A program made the translations under genes and the position numbers. DNA of 47,208 bases from Helochares maculicollis (taxonomy: Eukaryota; Arthropoda; Insecta; Coleoptera; Hydrophilidae): NCBI GenBank assembly GCA_033557835.1, contig JAWQRO010000235.1, positions 1 through 47,208 on the forward strand, read 5' to 3'. The notes under the pieces are model-generated. The model was not told where the DNA came from, did not search any database, and saw nothing but the letters and a program-made list of their open reading frames with translations. The number at the start of each line of letters is the position of its first letter. The first letter of the stretch is position 1. Below, in pieces: positions 1 to 10,600 of this stretch.

Positions 1-23
1 TATATATATATATACATATATAT
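1..23. repeat. AT dinucleotide microsatellite
   Basis: The window opens with an alternating TA tract, interrupted by one C. A similar tract closes the window at its 3' end. It lies in the presumed intron or leader upstream of the first gene. Confidence 0.85.
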
Positions 24-60
24 TTAAAAATATATTAAATTCTTATATTCATCAATTTCA

Positions 61-68
61 TTTTACAG
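61..68 (+). other. 3' splice site before the HTATSF1 start codon
   Basis: A T-rich tract ending TTTTACAG lies 12 bases before the ATG at 80, after an AT-rich stretch that resembles intron. This suggests the 5' leader of the gene has an upstream exon outside the window. Alternatively the ATG exon could be the first exon, with the AG a coincidence. Confidence 0.6.
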
Positions 69-79
69 AAAAAAAAACT

Positions 80-1558
80 ATGGATTCTAATGAACCAACT
101 TTACAAGAAGATTCCAGCGATGAAAAGGGCCAACCCAACGATTCAGAAGACATTTGCATTAAACAAACTGAAAGCACAGAACCACAGGATCCAAATACAG
201 CAAGCTCAATCAACTCACCTGAAACTTCAGTAGATGAAACTACAGTGGTGGTAACAGCAAAGAGTAAAATCGACACAAATGATTCCAACATGTCAACACC
301 AGAAGACCCCAAATCAAAATCAGGACCAATCACCACAGAACCTACTTCAAACCCACAATACGATCCTAAAAACGTTCACTATGAAGGCGATACAGCAATC
401 TACACAGATGAAGCAACTGGCTATCAGTACTCCTGGAACAAAGAAAAAGAAGAATGGGAACCCAAGTCCAATTTCACTTACGGCTTTGAAGATGACACTC
501 ACACCTACACAGATGCAGATGGCGTTAAATTCTTTTGGGACAACGATAAGAATGCCTGGTTTCCAAAGATAAATGATGATTTCATGGCACATTACCAAAT
601 GAACTATGGCTTTGTAGACAACACGCAATCTACTACAAACAAAAAACCTGAAGAGCAAAAGCCGCCTCCACCTGCAATCTCCGACACAAAACCTAAGAAA
701 GGGGAAAAACGAAAAGCATCTGAACCAACCTGGTTTGAATTAGATGAAAAACAGAACACTAAAGTATATGTAAGCAACCTACCACTAGATATAACCGAAG
801 AAGAATTCGTTGAGCTAATGCAAAAATATGGTATCATAATGCGTGATCCCATGACGCAAAAAATGAAGATAAAACTATACACTGAACCAAATTCCGACAT
901 TTTAAAAGGTGATGCCCTGTGCACTTACATCAAGGTAGAGTCTGTTGATTTAGCTATTAAATTATTAAATGGCTTGAACTATAAAGGCAAAGAAATCTGT
1001 GTCGAACGAGCAAGGTTTCATATGAAAGGTGAATATGACCCCAAATTAAAACCCAAATCGAAGAAGAAAAAAGAAAAATTGAAATTTCAACGTATGCAAC
1101 AAAAGTTATTCGATTGGCGACCGGAAAAAATGAGAGGTGAGCGGTCAAAGCATGAGAAAGTTGTAATTGTCAAAAATGTGTTTGAGTCGAGTGAATTTGA
1201 TGAAGACGTGGGCTTAATTTTGGAGTATCAGCAGGATTTACGAGAGGAGTGTACAAAATGTGGAGAGGTCCGCAAGGTTATTATTTACGACCGGCATCCT
1301 GAAGGCGTAGCCCAAGTGAACATGAAAGATCCTGAAGAGGCAGATGCAGTTGTACAGTTGTTGAATGGACGGTGGTTCGGTAAACGACAGCTGACTGCAG
1401 AAATTTGGGATGGGAAAACGAAATATAAAATGCAAGAGACTGACTCTCAGATATCACAACGACTGGATAATTGGGATAAATTTTTGGAAGATAATGAAGG
1501 GGAATTGAATAAAGAAATTGAAGAAAAAAAGGATATTGCTTGTGAAGCAAAAACTTAA
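80..1558 (+). CDS. HTATSF1: Tat-SF1 / HTATSF1-like splicing factor (barricade homologue)
   Basis: A single 492-residue coding exon. Known role of the family: a nuclear U2 snRNP-associated factor (yeast Cus2, Drosophila barricade, human HTATSF1) that binds SF3B1 through a U2AF-homology motif. Seen here: an acidic Ser/Thr-rich N-terminus (1-95). Two aromatic repeats rich in Tyr and Trp follow (about 100-178), including the family-typical segment ending FPKINDDFMAHYQMNYGF. Next come a Pro/Lys linker, RRM1 (about 228-315, RNP2-like VYVSNLP) and a basic linker with a Lys run near 325-335. The second RRM (about 360-448) carries RWF at 431-433, the R-x-F signature of a UHM that holds a ULM tryptophan. 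The C-terminus is short and acidic, without the very long acidic tail of the human protein. The start is the first ATG after the splice acceptor. Coding integrity is complete. Identity is confident; the gene name follows human and fly usage. Confidence 0.93.
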   Translation: MDSNEPTLQEDSSDEKGQPNDSEDICIKQTESTEPQDPNTASSINSPETSVDETTVVVTAKSKIDTNDSNMSTPEDPKSKSGPITTEPTSNPQYDPKNVHYEGDTAIYTDEATGYQYSWNKEKEEWEPKSNFTYGFEDDTHTYTDADGVKFFWDNDKNAWFPKINDDFMAHYQMNYGFVDNTQSTTNKKPEEQKPPPPAISDTKPKKGEKRKASEPTWFELDEKQNTKVYVSNLPLDITEEEFVELMQKYGIIMRDPMTQKMKIKLYTEPNSDILKGDALCTYIKVESVDLAIKLLNGLNYKGKEICVERARFHMKGEYDPKLKPKSKKKKEKLKFQRMQQKLFDWRPEKMRGERSKHEKVVIVKNVFESSEFDEDVGLILEYQQDLREECTKCGEVRKVIIYDRHPEGVAQVNMKDPEEADAVVQLLNGRWFGKRQLTAEIWDGKTKYKMQETDSQISQRLDNWDKFLEDNEGELNKEIEEKKDIACEAKT

Positions 1559-2040
1559 CAACTGTGATGGTGGATTTTGATTTTTTGTAAATATTTTTAT
1601 CTAAATATAATTAATATGTTTGAATATTACTGTGTTTTTCTTACATTCCCGACTTCATAGACTACATGAAATATCGAACTTTTTTAAAATATTTTATTTG
1701 ATTGCCACAATGTATGATAAAATGTTACTAAATCAGATAATCCAAGCAATGATGATTAAAGATCTGTGGTATTTTACTGTGCATTTGATAAGATTGAAAA
1801 AGAATTTTAGAGAATGAGTATGCTTCCATTGAGCCAATTTTTTTTAATACTTTATACTATCAAGCATGCTCTATTAGGACAATGCCAGTCCAATGTTTTG
1901 TTTGTTGGTTACCTTTAAAGTGGCATCAAATTATAAAATATAACTAAGTATATTTGGCCTAAATCGGACAATCCAAACCATACATTGCATTTCTTTCGCT
2001 CCATCTAAGTACATTGAAAATGTCGTTCCTGACCTAAAAA
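1559..2040 (+). other. Probable 3' UTR and downstream of HTATSF1
   Basis: AT-rich, with no credible ORF. TGTAAATA at 1586-1593, 28 bases after the stop, matches the Pumilio-type element UGUANAUA. No canonical AATAAA occurs before the repeat at 2041; AATATA near 1604-1609 is the nearest variant signal. The exact polyadenylation site is not determinable by eye. Confidence 0.4.
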
Positions 2041-2889
2041 TCTAGAGTGTCTCCACTCAACATTCCTGTAAATATATGTATGACAGAAAAGTACTTGTGA
2101 TTAATAACAATAAAACTACAAACACTTACATGCGCTTCAAAACTAAAACCAAAATTTTTAATATTTATAATTAATAGTAACGTGAATGTTTATTATCAGC
2201 ACATTTATGTTTTCATAAAGAATATTCAATTTTTTTCAGCGCATATATATTATCGGAATATTTTGAATATTTCTTTATATAATGTACAAAACTAGTCTGT
2301 ATTATGCGAAGGCTTGACTTTTAAAATGTGAATTCTAACAAAAGGAACGGTCCATTTTTAAAATATAAATTTATTATTACAAAATCAAATTTATGACGGT
2401 AAAGTTCCACTTCCGGTTTTCAAATTCACACGGCACTATTAGTTGTTGCTAGCCATGTTTAGGATTTTTGTAACATTGTAACATTTTTTATTCCAAGGGC
2501 TACTAAAATTGTAATATTCAAAATTATAAAAATAGCACTTCCAGTGTTCCGATCATGTTGAAAATTTGTATGTGTCAGTTTTTTGTGATATTTAAGATGT
2601 GCACGAATTTTGAATCCGATATCTTAATTTTAAAGACTACTTTAGTTGACAAATGTTCAAAACTTTGTAGGTAAACAGATACAGGTGGTCCTACATGCCT
2701 CAATAATACAGATCTAAGTTTTTGCGATAATAGCCCTATCCCAAATTTCATCGCGCCACTTTAAACGGTCTGACCGCTATCGTGTTTACATACACACACA
2801 CAGACACACATGCCGAAAATGATCAAAATGGATGTATGATTCCAATACCTTGCCTTTACTCTACTTCGTATAGTAATACGGAAATGCAA
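2041..2889 (+). repeat. Unnamed interspersed repeat, copy 1
   Basis: The longest single copy of a family also present at about 22590-24178 and 38345-39150. It starts with GAGTGTCTCCACTC, a small hairpin with a TCTC loop, then CATTCCTGTA. It ends with TATAGTAATACGGAAATG, which is roughly the inverse of CATTCC-GTA, giving weak terminal inverted repeats. Shared internal landmarks are CACTTCCGGTTTTC, TTCCGATCATGTTG and TTTTTGCGATAATAGCC. An (AC)n microsatellite lies at 2788-2810. There is no coding capacity, so a non-autonomous DNA element is likely, but the class is unproven. Confidence 0.75.
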
Positions 2890-4440
2890 AAAAATACAAA
2901 CTCTCTTAGATAAAATCATGATTATCTCATTTATAATTCCTATAAATGGCTAAGATTAAGTAATTAGAGAAAAGCCTTAAGTTGGGCGGACAACTTCCTT
3001 TACAGCGTAACTTGAATTTAGATTTAAAACATTATTTTCAATAAAAAAATACAGATACAATTTGGAGAAGCTGATGTAGATAATTAGAAGTAAACCTACA
3101 TTAATTATTTATTCCCCTGGGTAAAACAGGCCACTTATACTAAGAACTGTTATAGAGTCACTATGACATTAATTTATTTTACCTAGCCCCTCCGTCCATT
3201 GAACAGAAAAATTACATGACAATATATGTCTAAAAACTTGAAAACGACCTCTAAGAAGTATTTACAAAAAATGTATTGTCCTGTTCCAGTTTTATGAGCA
3301 GATGAAGCCTCTTAGAGACTAAGTTTTTAAGGTAGCAATATCCCGACTCAGCCATACATTCACCCCATTGTGAGACGTATTTCTGGAAAATGGCTCAACA
3401 TAACTTTTTTGTTCTTAAGACAAAATATGCCATACGTCATCGACATCATCAATGGTTTTTGAGAAATATATACATGAGACAAAATTTTAACCAGGATTCG
3501 TAATTGACTATGAAAACACAAAAATTTCGGAAATCTAAAACAACTCAAAAAAGTCTTTTACTGAAAATAAAAGAAGTTTCTCATCTACTTCTGCATACTA
3601 TGCCAATTTCATAAAAACTCATAGGTAATAAAATTAACAGCTCAACAATGTTATTGAACAAATTGTTTGTTTACCAATAATATTAAAAAATATAAAGTGG
3701 TCACATCTGAAAATATATAATATTACTGAAGGGAAACTGTAAAGTATCAAATAAAGATTCAAAGCCACGCAATAACGTTTTAGCCAAAAAATATAAAATA
3801 ACATATACAAAACTACCCAATATAAAATAAACTTATACAGATGGACACTAAATACGTTAAATTTTGGCAAAATATTAATGAATATTGAAAATATTGAGTG
3901 AAATAATAGCAAATAGTACTGTTGTATAAAATCGAAAATATCCAGGTAAGAAGACGAAGGTAACAAGCCAAAGGTACAAGGGGAGCACTTAGGACTAACA
4001 AACGAGGAGACAAAGATTGCTTTAAGGTGATAATTGTTTCCGGAAATTTTCCTCTCTCATTTTCATTGTAAAATAACTACCAAGACTTTCAATTTGTACG
4101 TTTGGTTGCATAAGCACTGCGAATTTACTCCCTACACCATGTCATCTTTATTCTTAATTTATCGAACCCCTGCCTGTTAATAATCAACTTCCCACGCTCT
4201 TTTGAAAGCAATATTGTCATTCGCACATTGAGATGCGTCTTTTAAATAATTGCGAGCCGGAAGTAAAATTAAATATTTGGGTCATTTAGTTATACACCAA
4301 ATAGGATGGCTATAAATTGTAGGAAAACGTCGGTTATTCCTAAAAAGTAGATAAGGAAGTTTCCTGTAAGCGGACGTCACTCGATTTCATTCATAATCAA
4401 GTATATTTTGGCACCTCTACGTGTGGTGGGATTTGGCTGT
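2890..4440. other. Intergenic, no gene seen
   Basis: AT-rich DNA between the repeat copy and the Rac1 leader. The longest open frames are low-complexity Phe/Leu/Tyr-rich minus-strand ORFs near 3634-4013, typical of random AT-rich sequence. No RNA gene or recognisable transposon coding was found. Confidence 0.5.
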
Positions 4441-4658
4441 CCATTAAAACATTAATTATTACGGAGAGTAATTGCGAATTTGTGAGAAACGGCGGTGACA
4501 GTTCTTGTCCGTGGCATGTTTTTAGCAAAACAGTGTAGTTATAACATTATCGTGTAGTGTAGTCGTGGCCTTGTACTGTCATATCAAACCACAACACACC
4601 CATTATAGTTTCCATCATTTTTATTCAACATTTCGCCCTCCAAATTAAATAAATAACC
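4441..4658 (+). promoter_or_regulatory. Probable Rac1 5' UTR and core promoter zone
   Basis: Noticeably less AT-biased than its surroundings. It leads directly to the Rac1 ATG, whose context is AATAACC-ATG. No TATA box at a convincing distance and no certain initiator could be fixed, so the transcription start is only inferred to be here. Confidence 0.35.
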
Positions 4659-7600
4659 ATGCAAGCGATAAAGTGTGTAGTCGTAGGCGATGGGTGAGTA
4701 TTTACATTGTTTTTTAACTACTTAATTCGTCCATTAAATTGACGACATAGAACTGGCCGATATTTCCGTATTCCACGACGGACGTTCTTGATTCGCTTTC
4801 TTGAGATTAATACAACAAATATGTAAAATCGTGTCTGAGATTGAATGTTACTATTGTTCCAAGAATCACTTGTAGCTTGATGCATAAAGTCGAGTTACAT
4901 TTCCTTTTTATTTCATTTTGATAAAGAATGATTAATTATGTTAAGTAGAACAGCTAAAGAGGATGTTTTAATGGAAATGAGAGCATTCCTCATTGAAATT
5001 TCTGGATTATTAATGGAACCCAAAGAGATTCTACTAAAAATATCTGCATTTGTTTTAAGTAACTTTTTTATATGCTTGTTATGTGTTACCACAGAAGTGC
5101 TGTAACTATTTTATGGGACTAAAATTAGAAATTAATCATTTCTATATAAAATAGGTAGTCCAAATAAATTTAGTTGCACTACGACATGAATTCCGGTGTA
5201 AAAATAAATAACAAACACAGCATTTTTAAAATTCTCCTACTATGCAAAGTCCAAAGATCTTTAGGTAGTTTTCATAGGAATAATCTAGAAAGCTATTTTC
5301 GTTTTTTACACAATAAATAAATGGAATTTACAAGTCAATTGCTTCACAAATTATGATAATTCCTTCATTTACTCCATGCCAATTATCCAAATTAAATTAA
5401 CCATTTAAGTGAATTAAAAGCATAACGAATTTTTCTTCCATATTTATTGTATCCCACCAGTACATCTTTTATCCCTATTTACATTACAAATAATGTTCAA
5501 GTAATGTAAATATTGCCTCTGAAACTCGCTTGGGCTGATTTTGTTTATCAGCAGAAGTATGCATGAGGAAAAAGAGCTGTTGATAATGATAGTGAGTCAT
5601 TTTTTAGGCAAACGCAAGCCTTTTGCATAACTGTGTAAATTCCCTAGCTTTGGAATAATAAAACAATTTATAAATATCTTTGTTTATACATTTTTAATTG
5701 TAGCATAAAGTTGAAAAATTGCGGTATTTAGAGCATATGCATATCTATATCTACAGGAAGTAGTTCTGTTTGATGTCCAAAACAGTGGTCATTTAGAAGA
5801 CCCCATGAATGACATTAAAACATGCAAATCAAAATAGGAATCTGAAGAAGACTTACAGCAACTATGCAAAACTTTTTTAAAAATAGGGAGAAAGGCCAAA
5901 CTGAAGACATGAAGGAGTGATAATATTAAAACAGAAAAAAATTACTGTTGGAGAAATGGGGACCAAAATTGGCTCCAATTATGAAACTTTAGAAAATTAT
6001 TAATGAAAAACTCAAAGCGACCAAATACAGCAGTGGTAATATTTTAGAAAAAACTTCTCGGAAAACAGTAAGGAAAATGAGAAGTTTCCTATGAATTCTA
6101 AGAAATTTCAGAAAGGACTAAACCTGAACAGTAATTACCAAAGACAAGACAAAGTATGACAATTTGTTCTGATTTAGCACACACATTAGAAACATATAGC
6201 AGATTTATGGAAGTACTGAAAGGGGATTATTGTGTAACGAAGGAAGCTGTTTTAGATACTTGTAATTGATTCAATTGATAGCATCACTCCTAATCAGCGG
6301 CAAGCTGATTCGTAGATGCAACCGATTATATTTTCATAGGATTGTCAACTGATAAAAATAGCTACAATATAATCTCCTTCATTGATTTATTGATTAGAAC
6401 AATAATTTGACTATACCTCTAGAGATAGAAGTTGGAATATCCTGGAAAAGAAATGTAGAAAGCAAAGTATTGAGAGTAATAAAGAGCATATATAATTACA
6501 TGAGTTATGGCTAGAAGAAGTGATCAGATCAGTAGTGAACTTAAAAGGGAGTACGGCAAGGAGGGAAGCGTTAAGTTCCTTGTTATTTATCATCCCTTTG
6601 AATGCAAGATCAAATGGTAGAGTTTATGCCTACAAATTGCAACAGATTTTTGTTTTGGATCTGTTGTATGCAGATAATCTAATAATTGTGCCAGACTTCA
6701 AAATGAATAGCATTTTGTTGTTTTTAAAATGAAGGTTGTGTTATTGGAGGTCATATATACTGTAGCGCTAAAGTGCACTAAGCTGTCTTGTACATGCTTT
6801 TATATTTTTAGCAATCCTATTTAATAATAATATATATTTAATAACACATAAAATCAATTTCGATTATATAGCAAATTGAGGCAGTAGTGTTTATGTTGAT
6901 TTCTCATAAATGTTTTACAATAATATTTTTACTTTATCTTGACAATGACATAAAAATGCAAAATCAAATGTTTTACCCTTTAAGTAGAATAGCATCTATT
7001 TATTTTCATTTATTTTTATATTTATTATTTGTACAAAAATTACTACAAGAAACTGATTTTTTTTTTCAAAAGCTTCATATTGTTAATGTTTTTTATGTAT
7101 TTTTGCAAAGCGGCTAGACAAATGATATAATGGAATGTTTCTAAATACAAAATGATTCTATTAAAAGCGGAGTGATGGCAGACAAAGTGTAATATTTTTG
7201 TGTAATTTCAAGCTATGCATTTAAATTTATTTTTCATTTCGAAGCAAACCCTCAAAATTTAAAATATAGCTCTTGCAGTGCTCCGATCATGGCAAATTTT
7301 AGCTGTAAATAGTTCTATTTTAACTGATACTTTATTTGGACAAGTTTATAAATCTAAATAGGCTTCTATATAATATACATAATCCAATAATTGATGGTAA
7401 TCTACTAATTTGCAATAAAAATCAAATTTCATCACTTCAGCTGAAACAGAAGTTCAGATATGTAGATTGTTTTTTTTCCACAACAGTTTTTAATGTATAA
7501 GCTAGTTTTTTAATATGAATTTTCACACCACCAGAAGGTTTGCGTGACCAAAACCATAGTAAAATACAAGTGTAAGAAAGACGATATTTGCGGGCGGCAA

Positions 7601-10600
7601 TCTTGGCATCAAAATTTGAATGGATTAAACATCGAAAAATTCAAAATGAATAAAAATTTGAACCATTGCTTAAGAGACCAAACAATTGTTAATGTGGATT
7701 GAACATCCCATATATTTGACAGGACAAGGAATGGGTAGTTGAAGGAAACCCTTACAAAAAGAAATTGTAACTGGGGGTAAGCAGATAAAACCGAAAATGG
7801 TGCAGAGTGCCTGGAGATGATTTACAGTGTGTTTAATGTCAACGCTGTAAAATAAGGGGATGGATTAATGAACCAAACAGAAACATGTGCAGTAAATAAT
7901 TATATTGCACAAACTATGAATTAGATACTACTAAACTTTCTGATTAGTAAGAAGATAATATTATGAATATAACATGAAATATATACTAATAGACGGATTG
8001 AAGAGACAGAGAAGAGTAGGTTTAGCCACCTATGTAAAGAATTGCCACTTCTCTCGTGCTACTGCTTTATATTCTCCAGCTTCAATAGCCACAGCTGAAA
8101 TCAAGACTGCTCTCTGGATGTAATAATTATTTTCAGGTATCATAAATATTTGGTATTGTATCAAAATATTTTAAATATCCTTTAAAACCATGGAACTAAA
8201 ATAAAAGTTTGGTTGTGAAAACTCTATAAATGGTTAGCCCTCTAAAATAAGAGAGATGATTTCATGAGTAGGAAGACACACAAATATAACAGATAATAAA
8301 TATGCAGATGAGGTCGCTAAAAAAAGAAATGATTACCATAATAATATATGAAATGTATTACTCGTTTCTGGCAACTTAGAAAACCTAAAACATGAATCCT
8401 TTTATTGAAGTAGAACAACATTGAGATTCAAAAGTTTCCTTTTGGCGATTTGAACGTCGTTTATGAGATATGCTATTGGTTTCTTCGTCTCACTTCCACG
8501 GGTTTTCCACTTTACTGTTGGTTTTCTCCTGTGCTAGCGTAATTTAAAATCGCTTCGGCAAACTCCAAAATGTGAAATAAGTGTGTATGATTTTATTCTT
8601 TGTAATTCATTATAATTAACTGAACTAATGGCCATGTACTTAAAGCCAAAAAACTGCAAGCTCATAGGACAAAGCATTAAAATTTGTAACTTCTTTGGTC
8701 ATTTGAGTAGCGAATTCAAGGACACCTAAGACCCAAGACTTATACAATGTACCAGGTGTGCAAGTTTTCTGGGCGTTTTTCGATCAATGCGTGGTTTAAA
8801 TTGATTATTTTTTGTCGGTAGCATTGTCTTCATCCCAAAACGATCTGGTTGTACTGGGGTTATCCACGATTTGGAATTCTCAAAATATATATATTTTTCA
8901 TTCCCAGTTACAACCTGATGTAAAAATCCCTTTCTATTGTGCCATAAATGCAGCATTTGCCACTCAGTTTTTCGTCATTCCATCTGTCATTCGTTCAGTT
9001 TGTGTGGAACCCATTTTCCTTTTTTTTTAACTTCTCCATGGCTCTCAGGCGACAGTGCACCTGGTAAATCGCATCTAAAATTGTAAATGTTGCACTATTT
9101 TCATTATAACTGCATATGAAAAATCTAAATCTAAAGAGGCCCGAATGTAGATACCCAAAGAATGCTTTGCACTGGCAAAATTTGTAAGAGGAGTAACATT
9201 AAAAATGCACATCCTTTTTGAATAGTTTTCTCATCCAGTGATTGTTGTCTTTCTTGTTTTTTTAAATACAGAATTTAATTATGCAAACATGCACAACCTG
9301 TCATTTTTATAGATATAAATATTATAATTGCCTGAGAAATACTACATAACTGGATTACCACAAGAAAAATGATGAGAAAATGCTTATAAATTAGCCACTT
9401 TAAAATGCTCTCAAATGATGAACTGGTATTAAAGCAAAAACTGCAACCATGAAAACTGATTAATATGTCTGTTATAAATTCATAAATTAGTGCGGCATAA
9501 GTTCCTAACATTTTTAAAATGATGATTTATTAAGATTTTTTTTTTTTGTAAAAATTAAATATATTTTATTGAAATTATGTATAAAATATAACATCAGACA
9601 AATATCCACGTTTTTTTTTCAATACAGAGATCTGATTTTTTTTAACCAGTTTTCAGTTACATCACGTAATGTTTCTGATTTAAGATTAAGCATTTCATCT
9701 CGAATATTCTATTTCGACTGTCTAATAACCTCTGGTTGATCAGCATAAACTTTATCTGCTAAACATTTCCATAAAAATAAATCTAGCGCAGTTAAATCTG
9801 GCGATCAAGATGAAAAGTCTTAATTTTTTGAAATCAGATGGCTAAAAATTGTACACAGCAGATCCATAGCTTGCCTAGAAGTGTGCACAGTTGCTCCATC
9901 TTGTTGAAACCTGAAATTAGAATTGTTCTCCGCCATTGACTGCAAAAAGTTTTCGATCATTGTTCTGTAAGCAGCTCTGGAAATCATTTCCAGGGTTCCA
10001 TTCTCATAACACCGCACCAAACAGTACATTTGAATGGATGCTACTGATGCTGATGTGATGCCCTTGAATTTCTGGAGCTCCAAAATGCTCAGTTTTATAT
10101 GTTGACATAACCATTTAAATGGAAATGTGATTCATCTGACATCAAAACATTATTTAAAAAATCAATTATGAAAAACGAACAGCGTACTGTAATAATTGTT
10201 GGTGGTCTTACGGTAGCAGTATTTACACAATTTGAATTTTCTGAGTATATTTTAAGGCCCAGCTTAAAAATCTATGTAATGTACAATTAGCTGCACTAGC
10301 GATGAGCTGAGGCAGATCGTTCCTTTGTAACATCCTGCCGCACAGATTCTGCTTTATCTTCAGTGCGACTATTTTGATGGGACGGCCGGCCACTAAACCC
10401 AGTTTCTCAAAACGACTATAATCATCAAGGCTGTAAGAGCTGAGATTGAAGTAAAATGTTGGTGATCATAACAATTGATCGTTGACTATTATTATAGTCT
10501 TAATAATTTTAACACATTGTTGTGTATGATATGGCTCCATAATAAATTTACAAGAATTCAATTATAACCTATAAAAAGAAAAATATGTATGGTTATTTGT

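Noticed and set aside
347..924. Minus-strand ORFs of 103 and 106 codons inside HTATSF1
   Set aside because: Antisense shadows of the well-supported RRM protein on the + strand.
2041..2100. Helitron end (hairpin near CTAG in copy 1)
   Set aside because: The CTAG is not kept in the other copies, and the opposite end shows inverted similarity rather than the Helitron 5' TC pattern.
3634..4013. Minus-strand ORFs of 110 and 66 codons
   Set aside because: Low-complexity Phe/Leu/Ile/Tyr-rich frames overlapping each other in AT-rich DNA, with no splice, promoter or domain support.
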